Origin: Cylindrobasidium torrendii FP15055 ss-10
Taxonomy: Eukaryota; Basidiomycota; Agaricomycetes; Agaricales; Physalacriaceae
Direction: 5' to 3'
DNA length: 64,000 nucleotides
Assembly: GCA_000934385.1 (NCBI GenBank)
Contig: KN880463.1
Span: 97,200-161,199 of the forward strand
Below the pieces are notes generated by a model, which was not told the DNA's origin, searched no databases, and saw only the letters and a list, made by a program, of their open reading frames with translations. Every line of letters starts with the position of its first letter. Position 1 is the stretch's first letter. A program made the translations under genes and the position numbers. Positions 1 to 12,855 of this stretch are shown here, in pieces.

Positions 1-19
1 ATCTCCGCCATTGCTGACC

Positions 20-2167
20 ATGGCACCCACGAAAAATGGCAGCTCTTCGGCCTCTAAGACCCGGTCATCGAGCTCTACTTCGAAAGTATCGTTGGCCCGG
101 GTGAAAGGCGAAAACTTCTACCGAGATGCGAAGAAGGTCAACAGGCTAAAAATGCTGAATGGTGGCAAGGCTGTTCGAGACAAGGACGGGAAGATCACTC
201 AGGCGGCGATATACCAGAAGGGAGAGGATGAGACAAAGCCCGGGAGAGTACAGCCTGACCGGCGCTGGTTCGGTGCGTGCAACTAACTCATCCACGAATT
301 CCAAGTTGATATTTTGACCTAGGTAACACGAGGGTTATCTCCCAGACTGCATTGGATCAGTTCCGGACAAGTTTGGAGGGAAAGAAGGATGACCCATACT
401 CTGTACTTCTTCGTCGCAACAAGCTTCCCATGGCTCTCCTTGACGAGGCCCAAAACCCCAATACGCGCAAGGTGCGTGAATAGACACTGTCCTGTTCTTC
501 ATCTTGACGATGCTCCAGCGCACGCACATTGTCGAAACAGAGCCATTCAATGTGACCTTTGGCCCGAAAGCCCAACGTAAGCGTCCCAGGATCGATGCAG
601 GAAATTTTGAGGAGCTCGGCAAGCTTGGAGCTGCTGCAGCGACCCAGGCCGAGCAAGCGCACGATACTCTTGGTATGGATGAAATGGCCGCCCACGAAAC
701 CGACATTGACCGCTCCTCCCAGGCGCTTCCATTGTGGCCGATGCCCCCACTCATGCCGACTACAACGAACCTATCTTCGCTAAAGGCACATCCCGTCGTA
801 TTTACGGTGAGTTGTACAAGGTCATCGACTCCTCCGATGTCATTCTTCACATCCTCGATGCCCGCGACCCCATGGGCACCCTCTGCGAATCCGTTCTCGA
901 ATATATAAAAAAGGAAAAGTCACACAAGCAAGTTGTCCTGGTCATCAACAAGTGTGATCTTGTTCCCAACTGGGTGACGGTATGTCGTTTATGGTGTTTC
1001 AGAAATCAAATCTGATTTTGGACAGGCCCGTTACATTCAGCACTTGACGCCCCGCTACCCGACCATCGCGTTCCACGCATCACCAAACCACTCATTCGGC
1101 AAAGGCTCTCTCATCCAACTTCTCCGCCAATTCTCCCAGCTGCATTCGGACAAGAAGCAGATCTCCGTTGGAATGGTGGGCTATCCCAATGTTGGCAAGA
1201 GCAGCGTCATCAACACCATCAAAAGCAGCAAGGTCTGCACGGTTGCGCCTGTCCCCGGCGAGACCAAAGTATGGCAGTATATCACCCTTACACGCCGGAT
1301 CTACCTTATCGACTGTCCTGGAATTGTGCCCACCTCCGCGCATGACTCGCAGACATCGACAGTGCTCAAAGGTGTTGTCCGTGTCGAGGCACTCCCGACG
1401 CCGTCAGATCACATTCCCGCCCTGATGGAGCGCGTCAAGCCCGTGTATCTCTCGCGTACATACGGTGTTGCCCTACCCAATCCCGAAGATCCTTCGCAAG
1501 CGTGGGTGCCGGAGGATTTCTTGGACAAGCTTGCGCGGATGAAAGGCCGATTGTTGAAGGGCGGTGAGCCGGATTTGGATGGCGTTGCGAAGATTGTGCT
1601 TAGCGACTGGGTGCGCGGTCGGATACCGTTCTTCGTGCCACCACCTGAGCGGTCGGAAGAGCTCAATGCGCAAGAGGCAAAGGAGAAGAAACGCAAGGGC
1701 AAGGCGGCAGAGGCAGAGGTCCCGGGCGTGAAGCAGAACTTGGGCTCCATCATGCAAAAGAATGCCTTTGTTCCAGAGGATATACAGGTGCTTGAGGTCG
1801 AGGAAGACGTTGTAGAGGATGATGCCGAGCTCGAAGACGAGGAAGAAGAAGAGATAGAGGACAAGGAAGAGGAAGAACAACTGACTTGGAATGATGTCTT
1901 TGAGGGCACCAAAGACATTGAGGAGACAGAGGAGACAGAGGCTGCACAAATAGAGGAAGACGATGAGGACAATGTCCCGAAGAAGGAACCGCGCATGAAA
2001 ACCAACAAGGTGCGTTTCTCCTAGTCATGTTCATGTTTTACTAACAATTCCTGTAGCGCAAGGCTTCGAATTACTACTCAGGCGCGAACATCAAGGGAAA
2101 GAACCGCGAGAAGGCGGCTCTGATGAGATCCCTGCCTGCTGGAAAGAAGGGAGGACGGAAGAAATAG
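20..2167 (+). CDS. NOG2: Nucleolar GTP-binding protein 2 (Nog2/Nug2, GNL2)
   Basis: Circularly permuted GTPase needed for late nuclear maturation and export of the 60S ribosomal subunit. The first in-frame ATG is at 20. Exon 1 carries the conserved NGN-type N-terminus ([22 protein letters not shown]) and ends at 272; exon 2 starts at 323, and at least three further short introns follow (near 473, 978 and 2010). The G motifs appear in permuted order: G4 NKCDLVP (about 950), then G1 GYPNVGKSS (about 1180), then G3 DCPG (about 1311). After the GTPase comes an acidic Glu/Asp-rich stretch (1790-1970) and a basic tail ending GKKGGRKK, typical of the family. The gene looks complete and intact. Family assignment is firm; exon ends were read by eye. 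Confidence 0.95.
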
Positions 2168-2472
2168 GGTGTACCGTAGGTTTGCATTGCTATCTGTCCA
2201 TAATGTACAGCACGGTTGTCTTTTTCAATCCACTTTATTGTATCTGCATAGTACCTTGCCTCGGTTGGTTCTTGTTTATCACGGTACTAGTAGCTGTTCA
2301 GACTCAAAACCAATCTTGTGCGCTGTTTGGTGCAATGAACGATGTTTGATCACGTTTGAAGGACGAGTTCAATGCACTTGCGGGCGATGAAGAACTTCTC
2401 ACATAGCACAACGTGGAGTACAAATAACAAGATCAACGACCCCTTTGGCAGGGTCTGATACGTAGCGTAATT
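2168..2472. other. Intergenic, convergent 3' ends
   Basis: The 3' ends of NOG2 and the lanosterol synthase gene face each other here. T-rich stretches suit polyadenylation signals. I see no gene. Confidence 0.5.
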
Positions 2473-5190
2473 CTACTCAGCAGCAACCCTAGCCCTCTCC
2501 TTCAATTCGTGAAGATAATGATGCGCCTTGCCCAGCATCCAAATCGGGAATGAAAACTTGAAGTTCGGGTATGCGATTGCACACGTCTTGTTGAAGATAC
2601 CCTCGATGGCTTCTTGTGGCCACGAGCCGTCCTGCATTTCGTTTAATAGTTGACCTAAAACTTATCCGATACCACTCACAGGGAGTTGTCGCGCCATGAC
2701 CAACCGAACACCTTGATCAATCGGGTCGGCATAAGGGTATTGCGCATACATCAGGGACATGACTGCCCAGCACGTCTGCACATGCTGCGTCTCTTTGTGT
2801 TCAATCCAACGACTCTGTTCACAAGACTAAAGCAGTGTATATGTTAGCATCACAGGGTTGCGTAGGCGTCGAGATATACTTACCTCCCAACTTTCCCCCC
2901 ACCCACCATCACTACGCTGTTTCCCCACTAGATAATCGCAGGCTTTCCGCACACGCGCGCTGTTGGAATACGTCTCTCCGTTCAAGGACAGACTCTCTAG
3001 TGCGAACTGCGTCGCATAGGTGAAGCAGATCCCCCATGAACCAAGCCAAACACCTTCTGGTCGTTGAGTGGCGTGTAAGTACCCTATCGCACGCTTGATT
3101 GTCTGCCTGCACAAAGCACCATCAGCTTCCTGGTAGCGAGGTCTGGGAATACGACGCACTGTATTTCCCGATTTCGGTAATGGGGGTACCGATTCCTGAA
3201 GTGTGAAAGCGCGGTGACCACAGAAGTTGTGCATTCCGGATAGTTGTACTCGATCATGATGTCGCCTGGGTCCTATTAGCGACAATATAAGCAGAAAAGG
3301 CATGCACATACCGAAAACCTCAGCAGGGTTTAGCCATTCCAACCATGATGGACCACGGATGGGCTCGTAGCTGGCATACCCGCCATTCGAATTTTGCATC
3401 GTCAACAGCAAGTCAACTGTATCCCTCAGTCGCTCCTCCGACACGAGCTTCGGTGCATACGATAGATCTTGCAAGTACAAAACTGCTTTCATGCCTTCGG
3501 CAGCACAGTCGGACACTGTGTATCCTTGCTCCTTCGTGCTAAAGTGATAGATCAGCATACGTTCACATGAGGAAAGAAGAATGAGTCCAACCTAAAGCCC
3601 CAAGCTCCCTTCGTTCCATGCCTGTACGATGTCTCGTAATGCAACGGGTGTTCCGTCATTTGGGCCTTGTCAAGCCAGTCCAACGCCTCAAGAAGCGATT
3701 CCTTGTTTTCTTCAGCATCTGCGAGACCGCTTTCTACAATGGCCTGCGTGATGAATCCGATATCCCACAATTGGCTGCCATTCGTCCCACACATCATCAT
3801 GCCTTCTGCACCGAGCCACATGAAGTCGTATCGTTTCTCCATGTGCAATTTGTACGCATCAGAGTCGGTACCTTCACGGTGGAAGCGGGCGACGAGGTTC
3901 ATCATCTTCGATACTGGCCCAAGCGTCTGGTAACCGGTGTTCTCATCTTCGAGTACAATGAGTTTATAAGCGCGGTCGTTGGCGGCGCGGCGCAGTGGCG
4001 GGAACGTGCACTGCTCGTACGAAGACAATATGGGGTTGATGGAGTCGTACAAGAGCGAATGTGGGGCGTACAAGTCTCGTTTGCAGACGTTGTTGCGCTG
4101 GGCTGGCCAGTAGATCTTGTAGTAATTCTCTGCGTATAACTCTTCGCGCAGAGAGAGAATGAGATCGTTCTCTGGGTGTTGGAATTTGACGCCGTAAAGG
4201 TAGCTCATGGGAACATACACAGTGCGCGTGTGGATCCACCAACGGTGTGGATGGAAGGGGAGGGCATCTGGGAGGAGCCTAGGACACGATGAGTTTACTT
4301 CCAACTGGTACGTGGATTTCTGCACCATAATTCAGGCGGAATGGGATTCATGCCTTCCCACTCGTACACATTCAGGATGGCCAGCCAGAACTTGGCCCAG
4401 GCAGGCGACGCGGTGGCACCGCCTGTAAAAATGGTATGAGACGCGTCAAACTCAAGTACGACGTGACGTACCAAGTTCGTGCATAATCCCACGTGCCCGT
4501 ACACAGACTGGATGGTCCTTGTCCACCCCAAGGATCCTAAGCGCCGCATAGTTCATTGCTGTTCCGAACATTGTGGACGGACCCTCTACATGGCTGTTTT
4601 GTCTCGGGTCAATACCGTGAATCTCAGCTGGGTCGAGGAAACGCACATTCCCCAGCCACCATCGTCGGGATGCGCGCGATTGAAGAGGTACCGAATCATC
4701 TCCAGTCGTTCCTCCGTCGTAAATCCCATTCCGCTGACGTATGATCCTATGACAAGGCCAGGGAGGAGAAACATTGGGCCACCGTACTCCCCAGGCCAGT
4801 GCCCATCGTGTGCTTGCAGGTGTTTGTAAAATGTATAGCCATTTTGTGCTGCTGCCAGTGGGCTATCGGCTTGGGGAAGCTCAGGGAGATTCTACAGGCC
4901 GCAAAGGGTTAGCATCATCAAGATAATATACGCGTTATTCATGGATGAGGCAAGGGCTGGCCGTAATGGAAGGCAACGTTCGGAAGAGAGGCATAGAAGG
5001 GCTAACGCACCGTGGGTAATCCTAACCAGAATTTGTCCAGCGCAGTCTGCGGCCAATTCGCGCGTTCCTCCTCCGTGTGCAGATATTTCCAAGTGTGTCG
5101 TCCGCCAGCGCCGACGACGAGTCTCCAGCTTGCCGAGTCTGTGAATGCTACGCTTGTATCCTTCGGTACGGATAGCGGCGCGTAGGACAT
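2473..5190 (-). CDS. ERG7: Lanosterol synthase (oxidosqualene cyclase)
   Basis: Cyclises 2,3-oxidosqualene to lanosterol, the first sterol of the ergosterol pathway, on ER/lipid-droplet membranes. The start ATG at 5190 gives [10 protein letters not shown]; the stop is at 2473. Several QW repeats are visible (DGGWG at about 4640 and 2900, DGSWP at about 2690), as are [14 protein letters not shown] (about 3800) and the catalytic-acid region [11 protein letters not shown] (about 3510), which holds the active-site Asp. This motif is DCTAE in the well-studied yeast enzyme; here the Thr is Ala. At least eight short introns divide the gene. Length, about 730-750 residues after splicing, fits the family. 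The family is certain; lanosterol as product is inferred from this being the only cyclase seen. Confidence 0.94.
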
Positions 5191-5446
5191 AGTGGAAGTA
5201 GAATAATACGATGCCGAAATCTGATTACTGGTTACAAAACAAGGGGGTGGGTGGGAAACTGAGGTACAGAATGCGGGGTCAGACCACAATAATTATCAGG
5301 CGATCGAGTAATCCCAAGCTCGGAGGGATGTGGGTCACTGCTTCAATGGTTGCCAAAAGCTCAGTTTCAAGTTGTGTCAAAGTCTGAGTAAAGTCGTACC
5401 ATTTCAGGCATTAACTCGAGTACTAGTATAGTAGTTAGCGCTAGCA

Positions 5447-6858
5447 TTAAATCATCCCAGTCTCGCCTCTGCGAGAGTTCTCCTTCTCTAGCTTATCCCA
5501 TCGGTTTTGTATCACTCTGTCACTCTCAGATGAAATCCATCGTCCCTCGAGCACGCTCCATGTCTCTACACCCTTCTTCGTCCGTCTAGTATCTCCGTCT
5601 TTGCGCTTGAGGTTGAAGCCCATATTCTGCTTGACCATGCCCAGATAGCCCACTTCGCTAATCCCGCGGCGCACATACTTGTCACGCTCGATATTGCTCT
5701 TTCCCAGAGTTGCAAGTTGATGAGGCGGCGGCCCTTGCCTTCGCCTCCTCAGAGTCGACTTCAAGACCTCTCCTTTGCGCTCCCGTTCCCGTTCTCTCGT
5801 CTTGTTCTCCACCCTCGTTCTTCGTGCAATAAAAACCTGCTTGAATAGCGGCAGTGGTATCGGCGTATCCTTCCGCACACGCGTTGCAGTGTACCATTTC
5901 TTGATGTGGTTCTCCTGCTTTTTCAAAGGGCTCACTACGAACAATGAGAATAGAGATGCATGCCAAGAGGAGGGAAACCCACGCCAGCTTTCTGAAGCAG
6001 ACGCGTAGAACTGAGTCTCCTTATTTGGATTGAGAATTCGCTCGCCCTCCATCTCCGCCTGAAGGTCTTTCATAGTGGCCTGAATCTCCGCTTGCTTGTC
6101 CTGTCTGTATAACAACGCAGTCAGCAAACGAATCCAGACCATATGAATGACACGGACAAACGAAGATATTTCTTGATGCGATAGTTAATCATGCCTGTGA
6201 CATGCAGAGGCTGTGGTTTCATGCGAGGGAGTGGTGGGTGGTACAATGAGCCCGTCATGAAGCCACCAGTGAGAATGGGTCGGTTGCGCATCTTGTCTAT
6301 CCAATTCTATGCTCACTGTTATTGCAGAATATTTGAGACGAAGGATATGTACATACCAAGGCATCCTGCTCCTGCAGACGATGGTCCGCGCGCGTACGCT
6401 TCGCACCGATGAGACGGTCATACCGGTCTACCAACTTGGCTGAATCACCATTTTGAAGCACTTCTAGCAGCTGGAGCTCGGTCATTATCGTGCATATTGT
6501 TGCAACACACTGCAGACACACCTTATGCCCAAACGCCAATACCTCCCTCGTCCGTTTCGTTCCCGTCAAGTGCTGGTTCTCATGGAATAGCAGCTTCACT
6601 CTGAACCGAATCTACTTGTCACTAAGCACTGAGTATGCCTGCTTGCAGCCCTCTAACACGGGCTCTTACGTTTTCCGTACGAGCCTCTCGAAGTAACGCA
6701 CGGTACAAGTGCAGTGTCGGGACGCGATGGACAGGCAGCTTCCAGAATGGCTGTCCAAATTTCACGGGTCGGAGGGCGCTATTTGCAGCAGCAAGCGATG
6801 CGCGAAAGGCTGCCGATCCTATAACATGAGGGGGTGGAACAGATAGCGGCAGCGACAT
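5447..6858 (-). CDS. LYR-motif (Complex1_LYR-like) protein, probably mitochondrial
   Basis: The start ATG at 6858 gives MSLPLSVPPPHVIGS, followed by a segment containing HLYRALLRE, the L-Y-R tripeptide that defines LYR proteins, which bind acyl-carrier protein and assist mitochondrial assembly factors. Later exons give a basic helix-rich middle (AKLVDRYDRLIGAKRT), the segment TGGFMTGSLYHPPLPR and a long Lys/Arg-rich C-terminus ending RRGETGMI. Introns lie near 6640, 6480, 6330 and 6150. The protein, about 370-400 residues, is longer than classical 80-150 residue LYR proteins and resembles the long fungal forms. No substrate can be named. An upstream ATG in another frame (7078) is likely within the 5' leader. 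Confidence 0.7.
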
Positions 6859-7144
6859 GGAAGAGCGGAGGCAGGCCGCGGAACGCTTGGAATGCCATCA
6901 GAAGCGATCGACGGACGACTGGATCATTTGTGCCACTCATTGCTTTCAAGTAGCGGCCAGCGGCCAGTGGCCAGCCACTTTGTGAGTCCCTAAATGAAAG
7001 CACCCATTTGCATCGATACAAAAGAGCTACTACTATTACAATGAACAAAGAGAAGGGTGTACGATAGGATGTAAACAAGACGATGAAATGGTATGTACTG
7101 TACGCTATTTAAATACACTGTCCGTTGGTGACTGCGCGCGCAAA

Positions 7145-9777
7145 CTATGCTGCGGGTACCGCATTCGGATCCCGATACACCTGGAAGCCACTGTCAGTGG
7201 ATGGTAGAAGGAAGAGTACTAACGCACCTTGACGTCCTTCAAGTTCTTCACCGAATCTTCTCCCGGGTCCTCGTCCTCGGCTAACTGGACACCATTGTCC
7301 AACCTCAAGCCCTGCTCGTTTGCAAGATGCAGCAAACAGATGAACACGTAACTCGTGCTAATATCATCTATACTTTCTTGCGCATACGAGTCCTGCAGGT
7401 TCACGATCACGTCCTTGAACTCGCGAGCGACAGTGGGGTCAGTCGCATCACCCTCGTCGACGTCCTGGGAGGAGTATGTCAGACATGAAACACATTGACG
7501 AAGAACAAGAAGGTAGACAAACCATGCCATCTTCTGTCTTCTGGTGACTTGTTATAATCTCCAGACCCTTCCAAATATTGTCCTTGAGCCTCCTGACATC
7601 CACCCGCTTTACACGACGCGCATAGTTGACGACCGGAGGGCGCACCCGGGGCGCCTGGCTTGATGTGAATGGCATATCCTCCACGTCTGCCGGTCCTATA
7701 GAGGGTCCTGCAATCTCGCCGAGATAATCGCCTACAGCGTCGCCATCGTCGTCGTCAAAGTGACCACCAGCAGGGTCGTCATATGCAGGACCTGAAATGA
7801 TAAGATGTCTGCGATGAGGGAGATATGGCAAGCGCACCATCGTTGTCACCAGCTTCCTGGTCCGTCTCTTGGTTGGCAAACCAATTTTGGTCGACCTCGC
7901 CATCTGTAGGCTCACTGCGTCCCTTCATCATGATCTACACGGATGTCAGCTGGGAACCTAACATGACATGGACCGCTACATACTGTGTACTTCGGCTTAG
8001 TGAACAGAGAAATAAGCTGATGACTAGAAAAGTGCATGTCGTCGGGTAGACGATTCCCTGCGCTCTTCTCTGGCTGCCTTTTCTTTGGCAGCATATGTGA
8101 CTTCGCATTCTTCGGTGCCTCATGAATCTTCTTGATAATGGCGTCGAGGTCATCAATTTCTGGCTCAGCAAACTGAATCATTACTGGCTCCTTCTTCACA
8201 CCCTTCTTCTTGGGCTTCGCTTTCTCCAGACGCTCCTTGTCTATAACCTTGGTCAGATGTGTGACAGCTAGCAAAAGAGCCACTGACCTCGCTGTGCAGC
8301 ACGGCCAAGCTTGAAATATTGTGGGCCGGCCCAATTTCTTGAGTCTTCGTCGAAGCCAGCCAGTACATTCTCGCCACCAGGACCAACATGCAATGTCCCT
8401 GCACTTGCCTTAGAGGCATCGAATGGAGCTGTCCCATCACCCGACCCAGATGGGCCGTTAAAGCCATTGGCACCTCCCTGCTCACCATCGTCGTCGCCAT
8501 GCCGCGAAGAATCATCGAAATGGTCATCATTGAACCCAAAGCCTTCGTCGTCGTTGTCATCGTTCATGTTTGCGTAAAAGTCTGTTTCCGGTGCGTTGTC
8601 CATACCAGTGGCTGAAGGAATCTCGTGGTCAATGTCGAATGGTGCCGGACTTTCAGCATTGTCATCGTCGATGTCAGGATACTCTTCCTGCGTCATTGGC
8701 ACGCTGAAACCCTCCTCCCCATCGCGCTGGAAACTAAACTTGGAGAGGTCTGGACATATTTCCAAGCTCTCGAAATCAGGGAGACAACCTGAGAGATATT
8801 GAGAAGAGATGGGAGTAAGAAAGGATAGCACATACGGCGCAGAGCTGCGAGATTCACGAAAGACGGAGGTTGCTCTTTGTCTACCTCATGGTCATCCTTG
8901 AACTGCGAGTCGCTTGCATCGAATACAACGCGGAGAGCACCATCTTGACCGACACCAGCATTGAGATGGTTCATGAGAAGACCCTGTGCGCCGCCCTCGT
9001 CAAAATCGGCAGAGGTCTTCTTGAATAATGGGTCGACTGCGAAGTCTGCTTCAATCTTCTTATTGCGCAGGGTTGCAGCATCCTTGAGTGTCGCAGTGGG
9101 CCGGTAGTTGCGTTTCTTCTTTGGCAGAGTTTGATCACCGTCAACCCCCTCCTCGTCCGATTCGCCTTCAAAATCCTGGCGGCCTGACGCCAAGTTGTTT
9201 GCGAGCTTGGTGGTGTCCGTACCGACACTATCCACCCGGCTAGTCCAGATCTTCACACAGCCATCTAGAGTGTACGATGCACGCTGGAAGTTGACAGAGC
9301 CGTCCTGGTTATTGCGCAAGACCGTGCCGTCGTGGAAGTAGTCGATGAGATAGAGGCTCCAAGAGTTAGCCGCAGTGATTTTCTGGGCGAATTCAGCGTT
9401 TCAAACATATCTATGTGCGAGCCACGCACTCCATCCGTGTGCATCTTTAGCCAGGATTCAAAATTGGTGTTCATCAACTCCTTGTTAGACACATCTATCT
9501 TGGGCATGGATGGTGCGAGCGTTACGCGCTTCTTGGGTCGTGAAGGGCCTGCTTCGTCAGGCGGGGCAGCCCCAGCTGGTGCTTTTGTGCTTTGTCGACG
9601 TTTTCTGATCTCTTCTCTGTCATCCTTGAGGTTAAAGTCATGTACAGTAGCGTCGTTGCCGATACTCTTGCGTGAGCCGGTGCGTTTGGGTTTAGGCATA
9701 GCTTCCTCAACGTCCGTTTCATTCTCGTACATGTCTTCATCCTCACTCGCATCGTCTTCGAAACGCGCCCGGGGCAT
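7145..9777 (-). CDS. BRN1: Condensin complex subunit 2 (kleisin Brn1/Cnd2/Barren)
   Basis: Kleisin subunit that bridges the Smc2-Smc4 heads in condensin and is needed for mitotic chromosome compaction. The start ATG at 9777 gives MPRARFEDDASEDED. Family landmarks follow in order: an N-terminal segment, then FHDGTVLRNNQDGSVNFQ and ASYTLDGCVKIWTSRVDSV (about 9240-9330), which are highly conserved in Barren proteins, then FAVDPLFKKTSADFDEGGA (about 9000) and FDASDS. A long acidic middle (8300-8800) precedes the C-terminal winged-helix part (7150-7500), ending YRDPNAVPAA. Several short introns are visible. The gene shares a 236 bp divergent promoter with the eL30 gene. Confidence 0.92.
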
Positions 9778-10013
9778 TGTGAAGGAGGATGAGAGGTGGT
9801 GGGGGAGAGCAATCAACTAGCCGCATCACGTGCGTCGCGATGCGCGATCGCGGCCAAAGTGGCGCACATCAAATTCGGCCCGCCGGTGATGGCCGCACGG
9901 AGATTGAATTGGATGTACAGTTTTGATACCTGGACAGAAAATATTCTACAGTACGCTGTTGAAATCCGCGCGATCAAGACTACCCCGCCGCCCCACCCAC
10001 CGCCGACGACGCA
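9778..10013. promoter_or_regulatory. Bidirectional promoter between BRN1 and RPL30
   Basis: 236 bp separate the two divergent start codons, so both core promoters must lie here. The stretch before the RPL30 ATG is rich in C (CCGCCGCCCC...), common upstream of ribosomal-protein genes in basidiomycetes. No clear TATA box is visible. Confidence 0.55.
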
Positions 10014-10487
10014 ATGGCCCCCAAATCTAAGTCCACCAAGACCACCGAGTCCATCGCGTCTCGCCTTGCGCTCGTCGTAAAATCCGGAAAATACTCCCTG
10101 GGCTACAAGTCTGCCCTCAAGCAGATGCGTAATGGCAAAGGTGCGTTCTTTCTCTGCCCAAACCTCGTCGGGGACTGGAGCGTGAGGCTGAGAAGGTCCC
10201 TTGGGCTAACCATTAATTGTAGCCAAGCTCGTTTTGATCGCTGGTAACTGCCCCCCGCTCCGCAAGTCCGAGCTCGAGTACTACGCTATGCTTTCCAAGA
10301 CGACCGTCCACCACTTCTCTGGCACCAACGTTGCTCTTGGTACCGCTGCTGGAAAGCTTTTCCGCGTCGGGTGCGTCTTATCTATTCACTTTTTCCTGCC
10401 TAGGCTAAAGGATTTGGTTGCAGTGTGATGACCGTCACCGACCCTGGTGACTCTGATCTCCTGACCTTTGCTGAGGCCTCTGCATGA
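10014..10487 (+). CDS. RPL30: 60S ribosomal protein L30 (eL30)
   Basis: Small RNA-binding protein of the large ribosomal subunit. Three exons join cleanly: 10014-10139 ([18 protein letters not shown]...MRNGK), from about 10223 ([46 protein letters not shown]) and from about 10425 ([15 protein letters not shown]), ending EASA. Total about 112 residues, the normal eL30 length, with the L7Ae/L30e-fold motif [12 protein letters not shown] intact. Confidence 0.96.
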
Positions 10488-11346
10488 ACATCATTTGCTT
10501 TTCAAACTGTATATGTAGGATCTATGCCGTATTTTCAATGCCATGACCTTTTGGTGCCCTTCTATCGCGTGGAGTGTCAAGTTATCCCAATGCCCATCAG
10601 AGTCTTTGAGCTTTGCCGACGCTCTCATGCCACGATGCAACGTCTGAAGCTCCAGAAAGCTTTACGAGAAGACTGAACCATTGGTTCCCAGCCATACAAG
10701 TGGCAGGTGGAGTATGACAACCTCGAGTTCAGCTTGTAGCCGGGCGGGGTGGGTGCGCATTTCTTGGGTGTAAACAACTTCATCAAGCTTCTAACTGTCG
10801 CTACAAGTCAATTTCACGTTTGAGAGATAATTCTCGTACCTCATCGACCTGGTGTGTACAGTTCATGGTGTCCAGTGTCCCATATCGATGTCTAGTACTT
10901 ACACGCTCATTGGCGTCCCGGAGACGGCAGCCGGGAAAAAGTCCCCACAGGCACCAAGCAAGGCTCTTTCAATCTGGTAGCCTGCTGGTAGCCAACTACA
11001 TACTATACGTTGGTCTACCATATACAGCTGTTACTGAAGTATCAGACCTTTACCAAGTTGGAATCACCCGTTGGATGGGTTTGAAATCAGACGCGTCGGC
11101 CACTTGCCTCTTGCGTCAACTTGCCTTTCGCGCCAACTTGTCCTGGATAGGCTTTCCGTCGCTCAACGTTCAACTGCCGTGTCTCGTCCCGTCAACAACA
11201 CTCTGGAATATGCCGTGCTCTGCCACGAAGGCTTCATTCCGGAAAGCAAATGTGGAGGGCATGGCGGAGGTCATGAGGAATGCGGAGCTGGGGAACCCTG
11301 ATGGCAGTGGACGTTATCTCCATTGCAGCTCGATACGACGCCATAA
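10488..11346. other. Intergenic, 0.9 kb without a supported gene
   Basis: Holds the 3' end of RPL30 and upstream sequence of the F-box gene. Open frames here lack splice or family support. Confidence 0.4.
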
Positions 11347-11356
11347 AGTATATAAA
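11347..11356 (+). promoter_or_regulatory. TATA box of the F-box gene
   Basis: TATATAAAGG-type element about 60 bp before the chosen ATG at 11410, a spacing compatible with a TATA-driven start in fungi. Confidence 0.45.
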
Positions 11357-11409
11357 GGTCAAGGGGCAAAAGTGCTCCCATCTCCCTTCCTTCGTTTCGC
11401 GCACCCGTC

Positions 11410-12714
11410 ATGTCAGTGTCCGTGATCATTGCAAGGTTGTTCCATTTCCAATCTGGTGTGTTTGCAAGTGGTACTCAACAGGACGGTGGTTTATTTTCTT
11501 TTGTGCAGGACACTCCAGGGTGCCTACCCTCCCGCAGGAGCTCCTGGACCTCATCATCGACCACTTGGCTAGCACTACCGATAAAAAGACATTGATGGCA
11601 TGTGCACTGACAAACAAGGCATTCCTCGACCGCGCGCGCACACATCTTTTCGGCGATGTCGTACTCACCCCACAATCTGCTGCGAAGTTCACAACAGCAT
11701 CGCATCCCCCGTTCTCCCACGTCCGGCATCTCAGACTCATTGGACTTGGACAAACGGCACTGAAGTGGGAACAGTTGGATTTCTCCGCGACACACATCCG
11801 CCAACTTTCCCTCATCAATGTCGATGCCGGCCTTCTGTTACAGATGAAATGGACGCCGACAATCGAGAGTCTATATCTCAACTTCATCCGTGTAGAGAGT
11901 CTCGACAAGTTCTACCAGCTCATGCGGAATTTCCCGCAGCTACGCCACTTGACACTGTACCAGTTCTACTGCTGTGGGGAGGGTGAGCATACTGAGGCGT
12001 CGGAACATCAACATCAAGTGAGAATCCCACTGAGGACGCTCGAGCTATCATTCAGATACTCGCGATCCGATGTTGTCGACATGCTCACAAGCCCACGCTC
12101 TCCATTCGTGCTCGACGACCTCGAAGAGCTGACCATCAAGCCCAACGCGATGGACACAGACGGTCTTCTGCGCATTAGCGACGCACTCCAGGTTGGCGGA
12201 GACTCGCTCGCGACGCTGAATGTGGGGCCATTCCGGATGCACGGACTTGCAGGTGGGTGTTTGTCCATTGAACCTTCTTTGTTGAAAAGTGGTTTATGGG
12301 TCGTTGGCAGACGACATCCCGATTCCACGTCTCACATCGTTCCGCGTCCTACGGGTATCCGTTTCGGACAGAGCCATTCACCAGAATCTCATCGACTGGT
12401 GGACAACGCTTTTCTCGACCTCCTCAACGTCCTGGGACCTCCAACATCTCACTGTCAATGCTGCCGTCCATTTACTCGACTGGGACTCGCTTTCCGGCGG
12501 CGGTCGGTTTCATTGTTTTGCAGAGAAGGAGAAGTGGGAGAGACTGGCGAGTGCGTTGGTGGGGAAACAGATGTCTGCGCTAAGGACAGTGACCATCCGC
12601 CTCGAACTGAAGGAAGGCCCGCTCCAATACTTGAAGGACATCAAGGCGGTTATCGAAAGGGCATTAGAGCGTACCAGTGCCAACTTTAAGACGGTCGTTG
12701 ATCTCTGTCCATAA
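11410..12714 (+). CDS. F-box / leucine-rich-repeat-like protein
   Basis: Likely adaptor of an SCF ubiquitin ligase. Exon 1 (11410-11455) gives MSVSVIIARLFHFQSG and joins at 11509 to HSRVPTLPQELLDLIIDHLA, a classical F-box start (LPxELLxxIIxHL), followed by LMACALTNKAFLDRAR. After it come LRR-like strands (VRHLRLIGLGQ, IRQLSLINVD, LRHLTLYQF, LRTLELSF, LDDLEELTI). Intron 2 runs 12253-12310, and exon 3 ends KTVVDLCP. This is one of a very large, fast-evolving basidiomycete F-box family, so no substrate can be inferred. Confidence 0.82.
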
Positions 12715-12855
12715 TGCTAGCTGGGTATGTATACTTGCCTCGCCTCTATAGCAGTGTCACAATGTAACTGTTTAGCACGGGACATTCGCGTCGAGGAACA
12801 ATTACGCGTGTTATACATTACTGTGTGCTGCAGGTCCATATGCAAAATACTACCA

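Noticed and set aside
1409..2008. 199-codon Ser-rich minus-strand ORF
   Set aside because: Antisense shadow of the acidic tract of NOG2.
5002..5289. N-terminal extension of lanosterol synthase to 5289
   Set aside because: The extra 33 codons have no family counterpart; ATG at 5190 starts the conserved-length protein.
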